Assembly: GCA_030998225.1 (NCBI GenBank)
Contig: JAPYXD010000744.1
Coordinates: 2,232,001-2,296,000, forward strand
Length of the DNA: 64,000 nt
Reading direction: 5' to 3'
Source of the DNA: Diplolepis rosae
Taxonomy: Eukaryota; Arthropoda; Insecta; Hymenoptera; Diplolepididae
The notes beneath the pieces are model-generated. The model was not told where the DNA came from and did not search any database. It was given only the letters and a program-made list of their open reading frames with translations. This document shows positions 9,467-22,499 of this stretch, one piece after another (the stretch's first letter is position 1; every line of letters starts with the position of its first letter). Both the position numbers and the translations under genes were made by a program.

Positions 9467-12460
9467 ATGACGGGATCTGTAAAATATGAACAAGGTATCT
9501 TAAATTTCACTTCTCAGCTTAAGTTCCCTGAGGAAGATTTTTTTATAAGCACCTGGACTACTAAATATTATTCTCAAAATGACGGGATCTGCAAAATATA
9601 AACAAGTTATCCTAATTTTCAATTTTCAGCTTATGTTACCTGAGGAAGATGTTTTTTAAGCACCTGGGCTATTAGATATAATTTTCAAAATGACGGGATC
9701 TGTAAAATATGAACAAGGTATCTGAATTTTCAGTTCTCAGCTTAAGTTCCCTGAGGAAGATGTTTTTCAAGCACCTGGGCTACTAAATATAATGTACAAA
9801 ATGGCGGGATCTCTAAAATATAAACGAGGTATCATAAATTTCACTTCTCAGCTTAAGTTCCCTGAGGAAGATGTTTTTTAAGCACCTGGACTACTAAATA
9901 TAATTCTCAAAATGACGGGATCTGTAAAATATGAACAAGTTATCTGAATTTTCAGTTTTCAGCTAAAGTTCCCTGAGGAAGATGTTTTTCAAGCACCTGG
10001 GCTACTAAATATAATTTTCAAAATGACGGGATCTCTAAAATATAAACGAGGTATCTTAAATATCAATTCTCACCTTAAGTTCCGTGAGGAAGATGTTTTT
10101 CAAGCACCTGGGCTACTAGATATAATTTTCAAAATGACGGGATCTGTAAAATATGAACAAGGTATCTGAATTTTCAGTTCTCAGCTTAAGTTCCCTGAGG
10201 AAGATGTTTTTTAAGCACCTGGACTACTAAATATAATTTTCAAAATGACGGGATCTCTAAAATATAAACGAGGTATCTTATATATCAATTCTCACCTTAA
10301 GTTCCTTGAGTAATATTTTTTTCAAGCACCTGGTATACTAGATATAATTTTTTAAATGACGGGATCTGTAAAATATGAACAAGGTATCTTAAATTTCACT
10401 TCTCAGCTTAAGTTCCCTGAGGAAGATGTTTTTCAAGCACCTGGGCTACTAAATATAATTTTCAAAATGACGGGATCTCTAAAATATAAACGAGGTATCT
10501 TAAATTTCACTTCTCAGCTTAAGTTCCCTGAGGAAGATGTTTTTTAAGCACCTGGACTACTAGATATAATTTTCAAAATGACGGGATCTCTAAAATATAA
10601 ACTAGGTATCTTAAATTTCACTTCTCAGCTTAAGTACCCTGAGGAAGATGTTTTTTAAGCACCTGGACTACTAAATATAATTTTTAAAATGACGGGATCT
10701 CTAAAATATAATCTAGGTATCTGAATTTCCACTTATCAGCTTAAGTTCCCTGAGGAAGATGTTTTTCTAGCACCTGGACTACTAGATATAATTTTCAAAA
10801 TGGCGGGATCTCTAAAATATAAACGAGGTATCATAAATTTCACTTCTCAGGTTAAGTTCCCTGAGGAAGATGATTTTTCAGCACATGGACTACTATATAT
10901 AATTTTCAAAACGACAGGATTTCTAAAATATAATCTAAATATCTTAAATTTCAGTTCTCAGCTTAAGTTCCCTGAGGAAGATGTTTTTTAGACCTTGGAC
11001 TACTAGATATGATTCTCAAAATGACGGGATCTGAAAATATGAAAAAGTAATCTGAGTTTTCAGTTTTAGCTAAAGTTCGCTGAGGAAGATGTTTTTCAAG
11101 CACCTGGGCTACTAAATATAATTTTCAAAATGACGGGATCTCTAAAATATGAACAAGGTATCTGAATTTCCACATATCAGCTTAAGTTCCCTGAGGAAGA
11201 TATTTTTTAAGCACCTGGACTACTAAATATTATTCTCAAAATGACGGGATCTGCAAAATATAAACAAGTTATCCTAATTTTCAATTTTCAGCTTATGTTA
11301 CCTGAGGAAGATGTTTTTTAAGCACCTGGACTACTAGATATAATTTTCAAAATGACGGGATCTGTAAAATATGAACAAGTTATCTGAATTTTCAGTTCTC
11401 AGCTTATGTTCCCTGAGGACGATTTTTTTCAAGCACCTGGGCTACTAAATGTAATGTACAAAATGGCGGGATCTCTAAAATATAAACGAGGTATCATAAG
11501 TGTCACTTCTCAGCTTAAGTTCCCTGAGGAAGATGTTTTTTAAGCACCTGGACTACTAAATATAATTCTCAAAATGACGGGATCTGCAAAATATGAACAA
11601 GGTATCTGAATTTTCAGTTTTCAGTTTATGTTCCCTGAGGAAGATATTTTTTAAGCACCTGGAGTACTAGATATAATTTTCAAAATGACGGGTTCTATAA
11701 AATATAAACGAGGTATCTTAAATTTCACTTCTCAGCTTAAGTTCCATAAGGAAGATGTTTTTTAAGCACCTGGACTACTAGATATAATTTTCAAAATGAC
11801 GGGATCTGTAAAATATGAACAAGGTATCTGAATTTTCAGTTCTCAGCTTAAGTTCCCTGAGGAAGATGTTTTTCAAGCACCTGGGCTACTAAATATAATG
11901 TACAAAATGGCGGGATCTCTAAAATATAAACGAGGTATCATAAATTTCACTTCTCAGCTTAAGTTCCCTGAGGAAGATGTTTTTCAAGCACCTGGGCTAC
12001 TAGATATAATTTTCGAAATGACGGGATCTGTAAAATATGAACAAGGTATCTTAAATTTCACTTCTCAGCTTAAGTTCCCTGAGGAAGATGTTTTTCAAGC
12101 ACCTGGGCTACTAAAAATAATTTTCAAAATGACGGGATCTCTAAAATATAAACGAGGTATCTTAAATTTCATTTCTCAGCTTAAGTTCCATAAGGAAGAT
12201 GGTTTTTAAGCACCTGGACTACTAAATATAATTCTCAAAATGACGGGATCTGCAAAATATGAACAAGTTATCTGAATTTTCAGTTTTCAGCTTATGTTCC
12301 CTGAGGAAGATGTTTTTCAACACCTGGGCTACTAAATATAATGTACAAAATGGGGGGATCTCTAAAATATAAGCGAGGTATCATACATTTCACTTCTCAG
12401 CCTAAGTTCCCTGAGGAAGATGTTTTTCAAGCACCCGGGCTACTAAAAATAATTTTCAAA

Positions 12461-12571
12461 ATGACGGGATTTCTAAAATATAATCTAAGTATCTTAAATT
12501 TCAGTTCTCAGCTTAAGTTCCCTGAGGAAGATGTTTTTTAGGCCCTTGGACTACTAGATATGATTTTCAAA
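12461..12571 (+). repeat. Exemplar monomer, subtype E (GGATTTCTA type)
   Basis: Subtype E has GGATTTCTAAAATATAA then TCTAAGTATC or ACTAAGTATC, and its codon 27 is usually the TAG allele in TTTTTTAGGCCC. It therefore usually sits directly before a D monomer. Two sub-forms occur. One starts with ATGACGGGATTTC (12461, 18005, 27643, 47246). The other starts with ACGACAGGATTTC (for example near 13682, 21550, 27088, 32847, 39832 and 55551). Confidence 0.88.
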
Positions 12572-12659
12572 ATGACGGGATCCTTAAAATATGAACAAGT
12601 TATCTGAGTTTTCAGTTTTCAGTTTATGTTCCCTGAGGAAGATGTTTTTTAAGCACCTG

Positions 12660-14640
12660 GACTACTAGATATAATTTTCAAAATGACGGGATCTCTAAAA
12701 TATAAACTAGGTATCTTAAATTTCAGTTCTCAGCTCAAGTTCCATAAGGAAAATGGTCTTCAAGCACCTGGAATACTAAATATAATTTACAAAATGACTG
12801 GATCTCTAAAATATAAACGAGGTATCTTAAATTCCACTTCTCAGCTTAAGTTCCCTGATGAAGATGTTTTTTAAGCACATGGACTACTAGATATAATTTT
12901 CCAAATGACGGGATCTCTAAAATATAATCTAGGTATCTTAAATTTCAGTTCTCAGCTTAAGTTCCCTGAGGAAGATGTTTTTCAAGCACCTGGGCTACTA
13001 AATATAATTTTCAAAATGACGGGATCTGTAAAATATGAACAAGGTATCTTAAATTTCACTTCTCAGCTTAAGTTCCCTGAGGAAGATGTTTTTCAAGCAC
13101 CTGGGCTACTAAATATAATTTTCAAAATGGCGGGATCTCTAAAATATAAACGATGTATCTTAAATTTCACTTCTCAGCTTAAGTTCCCTGAGGAAGTTGT
13201 TTTTGAAGCACCCGTACTACTAGATATAGTTTTCAAAATGACGAGATCTGTAAAATATGAACAAGGTATCTGAATTTTCAGTTCTCAGCTTAAGTTCCCT
13301 GAGGAAGATGTTTTTCAAGCACCTGGGCTACTAAATATAATTTTCAAAATGGCGGGATCTCTAAAATATAAACGATGTATCTTAAATTTCACTTCTCAGC
13401 TTAAGTTCCCTGAGGAAGATGTATTTTAAGCACCTGGACTACTAGATATAATTTTCAAAATTACGGGATCTCTAAAATATAAACGAGGTATCTTAAATTT
13501 CACTTCACAGCTTAAGTTCCCTGAGGAAGATGTTTTTTAAGCACCTGGACTACTAGATATAATTTTCAAAATGACGGAATCTGTAAAATATGAACAAGGT
13601 ATCTTAAATTTCACTTCTCAGCTTAAGTTCCCTGAGGAAGATGTTTTTCACGCACCTGGGCTACTAAAAATAATTTTCAAAACGACAGGATTTCTAGAAT
13701 ATAAACTAAGTATCTTAAATATCAGTTCTCAGCTTAAGTTCCCTGAGGAAGATGTTTTTTAGGCCCTTGGACTACTAGATATGATTCTCAAAATGACGGG
13801 ATCTGAAAATATGAAAAAGTAATCTGAGTTTTCAGTTTTCAGCTTATGTTCCCTGAGGAAGATGTTTTTTAAGCACCTGGACTACTAGATATAATTTTCA
13901 AAATGACGGGATCTCTAAAATATAAACTAGGTATCTTAAATTTCAGTTCTCAGCTCATGTTCCATAAGGAAAATGGTCTTCAAGCACCTGGAATACTAAA
14001 TATAATTTACAAAATGACTGGATCTCTAAAATATAAACGAGGTATCTTAAATTCCACTTCTCAGCTTAAGTTCCCTGATGAAGATGTTTTTTAAGCACCT
14101 GGACTACTAGATATAATTTTCGAAATGACGGGATCTGTAAAATATGAACAAGGTATCTTAAATTTCACTTCTCAGCTTAAGTTCCCTGAGGAAGATGTTT
14201 TTCAAGCACCTGGGCTACTAAATATAATTTTCAAAATGACGGGATCTGTAAAATATGAACAAGGTATCTTAAATTTCACTTCTCAGCTTAAGTTCCCTGA
14301 GGAAGATGTTTTTCAAGCACCTGGGCTACTAAATATAATTTTCAAAATGGCGGGATCTCTAAAATATAAACGATGTATCTTAAATTTCACTTCTCAGCTT
14401 AAGTTCCCTGAGGAAGATGTTTTTTAGGCCCTTGGACTACTAGATATGATTCTCAAAATGACGGGATCTGAAAATATGAACAAGTAATCTGAGTTTTCAG
14501 TTTTAGCTAAAGTTCGCTGAGGAAGATGTTTTTCAAGCACCTGGGCTACTAAATATAATTTTCAAAATGACGGGATCTCTAAAATATGAACAAGGTATCT
14601 GAATTTCCACTTATCAACTTATGTTCCCTGAGGAAGATGT
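12660..14640. repeat. Zone 2 HOR copy 1 (partner 4,322 bp downstream)
   Basis: F-G cassettes at 12683 and 13903 match 17005 and 18226. The open runs at 12905, 13571 and 14125 match 17227, 17894 and 18448, all at 4,322-4,323 bp. The rare CTTATCAACTTATG variant near 14611 recurs near 18933, after which similarity ends. Confidence 0.8.
12683..12874 (+). repeat. F-G two-monomer cassette (exemplar)
   Basis: F carries CAGCTCAAGTTCCATAAGG, AAAATGGTCTTCAAGC and GGAATACTAAATATAATTTAC. The G monomer after it begins ATGACTGGATCTC and carries AAATTCCACTTCTC and CCTGATGAAGATG. The pair recurs as a unit at 4482, 12683, 13903, 15563, 17005, 18226, 20551, 21771, 23433, 25316, 28087, 30633, 34176, 34842, 35840, 49791 and 50789. 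Sub-forms are visible. KYSYQ-type copies occur only at 17005 and 20551. LMF-type copies are at 13903, 18226, 21771, 34176, 35840 and 50789, and a single LMY-type copy is at 15563. These act as landmarks for the HOR map. Confidence 0.93.
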
Positions 14641-15999
14641 TTTTTAAGCACCTGGGCTACTAAAAATAATTTTCAAAATGTCGGGATCTCTAAAATATAA
14701 ACCATGTATCTTAATTTTCAGTTCTCAGCTTAAGTTCCCTGAGGAAGATGTTTTTTAGGCCCTTGCACTACTAGATATGATTCTCAAAATGACGGGATCT
14801 GAAAATATGAAAAAGTAATCAGAGTTTTCAGTTTTAGCTAAAGTTTGCTGAGGAAGATGTTTTTCAAGCACCTGGGCTACTAAATATAATTTTCAAAATG
14901 ACGGGATTTCTAAAATATGAACAAGATATCTGAATTTCCACTTATCAGCTTAAGTTCCCTGAGGAAGATGTTTTTAAGCACCTGGACTACAAGATATGAT
15001 TCTCAAAATGACGGGATCTGAAAATATGAACAAGTTATCTGAGTTTTCAGTTTTTAGCTTATGTTCCCTGAGGAAGATGTTTTTTAAGCACCTGGACTAC
15101 TAGATATAATTTTCGAAATGACGGGATCTGTAAAATATGAACAAGGTATCTTAAATATGACTTCTCACATTAAGTTCCGTGAGGAAGATGTTTTTTAAGC
15201 ACCTGGACTACTAGATATAATTTTCGAAATGACGGGATCTGTAAAATATGAACAAGGTATCTTAAATTTCACTTCTCAGCTTAAGTTCCCTGAGGAAGAT
15301 GTTTTCCAAGCACCTGGGCTACTAAATATAATTTTCAAAATGGCGGGATCTCTAAAATATAAACGATGTATCTTAAATTTCACTGCTCAGCTTAAGTTTC
15401 CTGAGGAAGTTGTTTTTGAAGCACCCGTACTACTAGATATAGTTTTCAAAAATGACGAGATCTGTAAAATATGAACAAGGTATCTGAATTTTCACTTCTC
15501 AGCTTAAGTTCCCTGAGGAAGATGTTTTTTAAGCACCTGGACTACTAGATATAATTTTCAAAATGACGGGATCTCTAAAATATAAACTAGGTATCTTAAA
15601 TTTCAGTTCTCAGCTCATGTACCATAAGGAAAATGGTCTTCAAGCACCTGGAATACTAAATATAATTTACAAAATGACTGGATCTCTAAAATATAAACGA
15701 GGTATCTTAAATTCCACTTCTCAGCTTAAGTTCCCTGATGAAGATGTTTTTTAAGCACCTGGACTACTAGATATAATTTTCGAAATGACGGGATCTGTAA
15801 AATATGAACAAGGTATCTTAAATTTCACTTCTCAGCTTAAGTTCCCTGAGGAAGATGTTTTTCAAGCACCTGGGCTACTAGATATAATTTTCAAAATGAC
15901 GGGATCTGTAAAATATGAACAAGGTATCTTAAATTTCACTTCTCAGCTTAAGTTCCCTGAGGAAGATGTTTTTCAAGCACCTGGGCTACTAAATATAAT

Positions 16000-18960
16000 T
16001 TTCAAAATGGCGGGATCTCTAAAATATAAACGATGTATCTTAAATTTCACTTCTCAGCTTAAGTTCCCTGAGGAAGATGTTTTTTAAGCACCTGGAATAC
16101 TAAATATAATTTACAAAATGACGGGATCTCTAAAATATAAACGAGGTATCTTAAATATCAATTCTCACCTTAAGTTCCGTGAGGAAGATGTTTTTCAAGC
16201 ACCTGGGCTACTAGATATAATTTTCAAAATGACGGGATCTGTAAAATATGAACAAGGTATCTGAATTTTCAGTTCTCAGCTTAAGTTCCATAAGGAAAAT
16301 GGTCTTCAAGCACCTGGAATACTAAATATAATTTTCAAAATGAGGGGATCTGTAAAATATGAACAAGATATCTGAATTTCCACTTATCAGCTTAAGTTCC
16401 CTGAGGAAGATGTTTTTAAGCACCTGGACTACAAGATATGATTCTCAAAATTACGGGATCTGTAAAATATGAACAAGGTATCTGAATTTTCAGTTTTCAG
16501 TTTATGTTCCCTGAGGAAGATGTTTTTTAAGCACCTGGACTACTAGATATAATTTTCGAAATGACGGGATCTGTAAAATATGAACAAGGTATCTTAAATA
16601 TGACTTCTCACATTAAGTTCCGTGAGGAAGATGTTTTTTAAGCACCTGGACTACTAGATATAATTTTCGAAATGACGGGATCTGTAAAATATGAACAAGG
16701 TATCTTAAATTTCACTTCTCAGCTTAAGTTCCCTGAGGAAGATGTTTTTCAAGCACCTGGGCTACTAAATATAATTTTCAAAATGGCGGGATCTCTAAAA
16801 TATAAACGATGTATCTTAAATTTCACTTCTCAGCTTAAGTTCCCTGAGGAAGATGTTTTTTAAGCACCTGGACTACTAGATATAATTTACAAAATGACGG
16901 GATACGTAAAATATGAACAAGGTATCTGAATTTTCAGTTCTCAGCTTAAGTTCCCTGAGGAAGAGGTTTTTTAAGCACCTGGACTACTAGATATAATTTT
17001 CAAAATGACGGGATCTCTAAAATATAATCTAGGTATCTTAAAATACAGTTATCAGCTCAAGTTCCATAAGGAAAATGGTCTTCAAGCACCTGGAATACTA
17101 AATATAATTTACAAAATGACTGGATCTCTAAAATATAAACGAGGTATCTTAAATTCCACTTCTCAGCTTAAGTTCCCTGATGAAGATGTTTTTTAAGCAC
17201 CTGGACTACTAGATATAATTTTCGAAATGACGGGATCTGTAAAATATGAACAAGGTATCTTAAATTTCACTTCTCAGCTAAAGTTCCCTGAGGAAGATGT
17301 TTTTCAAGCACCTGGGCTACTAAAAATAATTTTCAAAATGACGGGATCTGTAAAATATGAACAAGGTATCTTAAATTTCACTTCTCAGCTTAAGTTCCCT
17401 GAGGAAGATGTTTTTCAAGCACCTGGGCTACTAAATATAATTTTCAAAATGGCGGGATCTCTAAAATATAAACGATGTATCTTAAATTTCACTTCTCAGC
17501 TTAAGTTCCCTGAGGAAGTTGTTTTTGAAGCACCCGTACTACTAGATATAGTTTTCAAAATGACGAGATCTGTAAAATATGAACAAGTTATCTGAATTTT
17601 CACTTCTCAGCTTAAGTTCCCTGAGGAAGATGTTTTTCAAGCACCTGGGCTACTAAATATAATTTTCAAAATGGCGGGATCTCTAAAATATAAACGATGT
17701 ATCTTAAATTTCACTTCTCAGCTTAAGTTCCCTGAGGAATGTGTATTTTAAGCACCTGGACTACTAGATATAATTTTCAAAAATGACGGGATCTCTAAAA
17801 TATAAACGATGTATCTTAAATTTCACTTCTCACCTTAAGTTCCGTGAGGAGGATGTTTTTTAAGCACCTGGACTATTAGATATAATTTTCAAAATGACGG
17901 GATCTCTAAAATATAAACAAGGGATTTTAAATTTCACTTCTCAGCTTAAGTTCCCTGAGGAAGATGTTTTTCAAGCACCTGGGCTACTAAAAATAATTTT
18001 CAAAATGACGGGATTTCTAAAATATAATCTAAGTATCTTAAATTTCAGTTCTCAGCTTAAGTTCCCTGAGGAAGATGTTTTTTAGGCCCTTGGACTACTA
18101 GATATGATTCTCAAAATGACGGGATCTGAAAATATGAAAAAGTAATCTGAGTTTTCAGTTTTCAGCTTATGTTCCCTGAGGAAGATGTTTTTTAAGCACC
18201 TGGACTACTAGATATAATTTTCAAAATGACGGGATCTCTAAAATATAAACTAGGTATCTTAAATTTCAGTTCTCAGCTCATGTTCCATAAGGAAAATGGT
18301 CTTCAAGCACCTGGAATACTAAATATAATTTACAAAATGACTGGATCTCTAAAATATAAACGAGGTATCTTAAATTCCACTTCTCAGCTTAAGTTCCCTG
18401 ATGAAGATGTTTTTTAAGCACCTGGACTACTAGATATAATTTTCGAAATGACGGGATCTGTAAAATATGAACAAGGTATCTTAAATTTCACTTCTCAGCT
18501 TAAGTTCCCTGAGGAAGATGTTTTTCAAGCACCTGGGCTACTAAATATAATTTTCAAAATGACGGGATCTGTAAAATATGAACAAGGTATCTTAAATTTC
18601 ACTTCTCAGCTTAAGTTCCCTGAGGAAGATGTTTTTCAAGCACCTGGGCTACTAAATATAATTTTCAAAATGGCGGGATCTCTAAAATATAAACGATGTA
18701 TCTTAAATTTCACTTCTCAGCTTAAGTTCCCTGAGGAAGATGTTTTTTAGGCCCTTGGACTACTAGATATGATTCTCAAAATGACGGGATCTGAAAATAT
18801 GAACAAGTAATCTGAGTTTTCAGTTTTAGCTAAAGTTCGCTGAGGAAGATGTTTTTCAAGCACCTGGGCTACTAAATATAATTTTCAAAATGACGCGATC
18901 TGTAAAATATGAACAAGGTATCTGAATTTCCACTTATCAACTTATGTTCCCTGAGGAAGA
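16000..18960. repeat. Zone 2 HOR copy 2 (partner 3,546 bp downstream)
   Basis: Landmarks at 16433, 16672, 17005, 17227, 17894, 18226 and 18448 recur at 19980, 20218, 20551, 20773, 21439, 21771 and 21993, that is 3,545-3,547 bp or 32 monomers. The KYSYQ sub-form of F occurs only at 17005 and 20551, supporting a direct duplication. The same segment from 16982 is also the partner of 12.66-14.64 kb. Confidence 0.82.
16229..16339 (+). repeat. Chimeric monomer, C-type 5' half and F-type 3' half
   Basis: The 5' part is subtype C (GTATCTGAATTTTCAG). The 3' part is subtype F (CCATAAGGAAAATGG and GGAATACTAAATATAA). The switch falls at the conserved CTCAGCTTAAGTTCC core. The next monomer is not G, so the cassette order is broken here. 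Confidence 0.82.
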
Positions 18961-19549
18961 TGTTTTTTAAGCACCTGGACTACTAGATATAATTTTCAAA
19001 ATGACGGGATCTGTAAAATATGAACAAGGTATCTGAATTTTCAGTTCTCAGCTTAAGTTCCCTGAGGAAGATGTTTTTTAGGCCCTTGGACTACTAGATA
19101 TGATTCTCAAAATGACGGGATCTGAAAATATGAAAAAGTAATCTGAGTTTTCAGTTTTAGCTAAAGTTCGCTGAGGAAGATGTTTTTCAAGCACCTGGGC
19201 TACTAAATATAATTTTCAAAATGACGGGATCTCTAAAATATAAACGATGTATCTTAAATTTCACTTCTCACCTTAAGTTCCGTGAGGAGGATGTTTTTTA
19301 AGCACCTGGACTATTAGATATAATTTTCAAAATGACGGGATCTCTAAAATATAAACAAGGGATTTTAAATTTCACTTCTCAGCTTAAGTTCCCTGAGGAA
19401 GATGTTTTTCAAGCACCTGGGCTACTAAAAATAATTTTCAAAATGACGGGATTTCTAAAATATAATCTAAGTATCTTAAATTTCACTTCTCAGCTTAAGT
19501 TCCCTGAGGAAGATGTTTTTCAAGCACCTGGGCTACTAAATATAATTTT

Positions 19550-22400
19550 CAAAATGGCGGGATCTCTAAAATATAAACGATTTATATTAAATTTCACTTC
19601 TCAGCTTAAGTTCCCTGAGGAAGATGTTTTTTAAGCACCTGGAATACTAAATATAATTTTCAAAATGACGGGATCTCTAAAATATAAACGAGGTATCTTA
19701 AATATCAATTCTCACCTTAAGTTCCGTGAGGAAGATGTTTTTCAAGCACCTGGGCTACTAGATATAATTTTCAAAATGACGGGATCTGTAAAATATGAAC
19801 AAGGTATCTGAATTTTCAGTTCTCAGCTTAAGTTCCATAAGGAAAATGGTCTTCAAGCACCTGGAATACTAAATATAATTTACAAAATGACTGGATCTCT
19901 AAAATATGAACAAGATATCTGAATTTCCACTTATCAGCTTAAGTTCCCTGAGGAAGATGTTTTTAAGCACCTGGACTACAAGATATGATTCTCAAAATGA
20001 CGGGATCTGAAAATATGAACAAGTTATCTGAGTTTTCAGTTTTTAGCTTATGTTCCCTGAGGAAGATGTTTTTTAAGCACCTGGACTACTAGATATAATT
20101 TTCGAAATGACGGGATCTCTAAAATATAAACGAGGTATCTTAAATATGACTTCTCACATTAAGTTCCGTGAGGAAGATGTTTTTTAAGCACCTGGACTAC
20201 TAGATATAATTTTCAAAATGACGGGATCTGTAAAATATGAACAAGGTATCTTAAATTTCACTTCTCAGCTTAAGTTCCCTGAGGAAGATGTTTTTCAAGC
20301 ACCTGGGCTACTAAATATAATTTTCAAAATGGCGGGATCTCTAAAATATAAACGATGTATCTTAAATTTCACTTCTCAGCTTAAGTTCCCTGAGGAAGAT
20401 GTTTTTGAAGCACCCGTACTACTAGATATAATTTTCAAAATGACGAGATCTGTAAAATATGAACAAGGTATCTGAATTTTCACTTATCAGCTTAAGTTCC
20501 CTGAGGAAGATGTTTTTTAAGCACCTGGACTACTAGATATAATTTTCAAAATGACGGGATCCCTAAAATATAATCTAGGTATCTTAAAATACAGTTATCA
20601 GCTCAAGTTCCATAAGGAAAATGGTCTTCAAGCACCTGGAATACTAAATATAATTTACAAAATGACTGGATCTCTAAAATATAAACGAGGTATCTTAAAT
20701 TCCACTTCTCAGCTTAAGTTCCCTGATGAAGATGTTTTTTAAGCACCTGGACTACTAGATATAATTTTCGAAATGACGGGATCTGTAAAATATGAACAAG
20801 GTATCTCAAATTTCACTTCTCAGCTAAAGTTCCCTGAGGAAGATGTTTTTCAAGCACCTGGGCTACTAAAAATAATTTTCGAAATGACGGGATCTGTAAA
20901 ATATGAACAAGGTATCTTAAATTTCACTTCTCAGCTTAAGTTCCCTGAGGAAGATGTTTTTCAAGCACCTGGGCTACTAAATATAATTTTCAAAATGGCG
21001 GGATCTCTAAAATATAAACGATGTATCTTAAATTTCACTTCTCAGCTTAAGTTCCCTGAGGAAGTTGTTTTTGAAGCACCCGTACTACTAGATATAGTTT
21101 TCAAAATGACGAGATCTGTAAAATATGAACAAGGTATCTGAATTTTCAGTTCTCAGCTTAAGTTCCCTGAGGAAGATGTTTTTCAAGCACCTGGGCTACT
21201 AAATATAATTTTCAAAATGGCGGGATCTCTAAAATATAAACGATGTATCTTAAATTTCACTTCTCAGCTTAAGTTCCCTGAGGAAGATGTATTTTAAGCA
21301 CCTGGACTATTAGATATAATTTTCAAAATGACGGGATCTCTAAAATATAAACGATGTATCTTAAATTTCACTTCTCACCTTAAGTTCCGTGAGGAGGATG
21401 TTTTTTAAGCACCTGGACTACTAGATATAATTTTCAAAATGACGGGATCTCTAAAATATAAACAAGGTATCTTAAATTTCACTTCTCAGCTTAAGTTCCC
21501 TGAGGAAGATGTTTTTCAAGCACCTGGGCTACTAAAAATAATTTTCAAAACGACAGGATTTCTAGAATATAAACTAAGTATCTTAAATATCAGTTCTCAG
21601 CTTAAGTTCCCTGAGGAAGATGTTTTTAGGCCCTTGGACTACTAGATATGATTCGCAAAATGACGGGATCTGTAAAATATGAACAAGGTATCTGAATTTT
21701 CAGTTTTCAGCTTATGTTCCCTGAGGAAGATGTTTTTTAAGCACCTGGACTACTAGATATAATTTTCAAAATGACGGGATCTCTAAAATATAAACTAGGT
21801 ATCTTAAATTTCAGTTCTCAGCTCATGTTCCATAAGGAAAATGGTCTTCAAGCACCTGGAATACTAAATATAATTTACAAAATGACTGGATCTCTAAAAT
21901 ATAAACGAGGTATCTTAAATTCCACTTCTCAGCTTAAGTTCCCTGATGAAGATGTTTTTTAAGCACCTGGACTACTAGATATAATTTTCGAAATGACGGG
22001 ATCTGTAAAATATGAACAAGGTATCTTAAATTTCACTTCTCAGCTTAAGTTCCCTGAGGAAGATGTTTTTCAAGCACCTGGGCTACTAAATATAATTTTC
22101 AAAATGACGGGATCTGTAAAATATGAACAAGGTATCTTAAATTTCACTTCTCAGCTTAAGTTCCCTGAGGAAGATGTTTTTCAAGCACCTGGGCTACTAA
22201 ATATAATTTTCAAAATGGCGCGATCTCTAAAATATAAACGATGTATCTTAAATTTCACTTCTCAGATTAAGTTCCCTGAGGAAGATGTTTTTTAGGCCCT
22301 TGGACTACTAGATATGATTCTCAAAATGACGGCATCTCTAAAATATGAACAAGTTATCTGAATTTTCAGTTTTCAGCTAAAGTTCCCTGAGGAAGATGTT
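19550..22400. repeat. Zone 2 HOR copy 3
   Basis: This is the partner of 16.0-18.85 kb at 3,546 bp. The run at 19332-19634 differs in subtype from its counterpart at 15785-16087 (E and KYKQ types instead of A), so the left boundary lies near 19.55 kb. Divergence resumes near 22.4 kb, where a TGACTGGATCTGTAAAC monomer is found. Confidence 0.78.
19776..19886 (+). repeat. Chimeric C/F monomer, second copy
   Basis: This has the same junction as 16229-16339 and lies 3,547 bp downstream, so it was copied with the 32-monomer HOR. It is followed by a monomer with the G start (TGACTGGATCTC) that then switches to GAACAAGATATCTG, a second chimera. Confidence 0.82.
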
Positions 22401-22499
22401 TTTTAAGCACCTGGGATACTAAAAATAATTTTCAAAATGACTGGATCTGTAAACTATGAACAAGGTATCTGAATTTTCAGTTTTCAGCTTATGTTCCCT

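Larger units (their letters stand above)
10750..13510. repeat. ~7.87-kb HOR, copy 2 (with three-monomer insertion)
   Basis: This is the partner of 2880-5330. Between about 12,310 and 12,645 it carries three extra monomers: a CAGCCTAAG I-like monomer, an E monomer and a following stop-bearing monomer. These are absent at the matching point near 4440. After them the F-G cassette at 12683 pairs with 4482. Zone 1 grades into zone 2 at this point. Confidence 0.75.
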
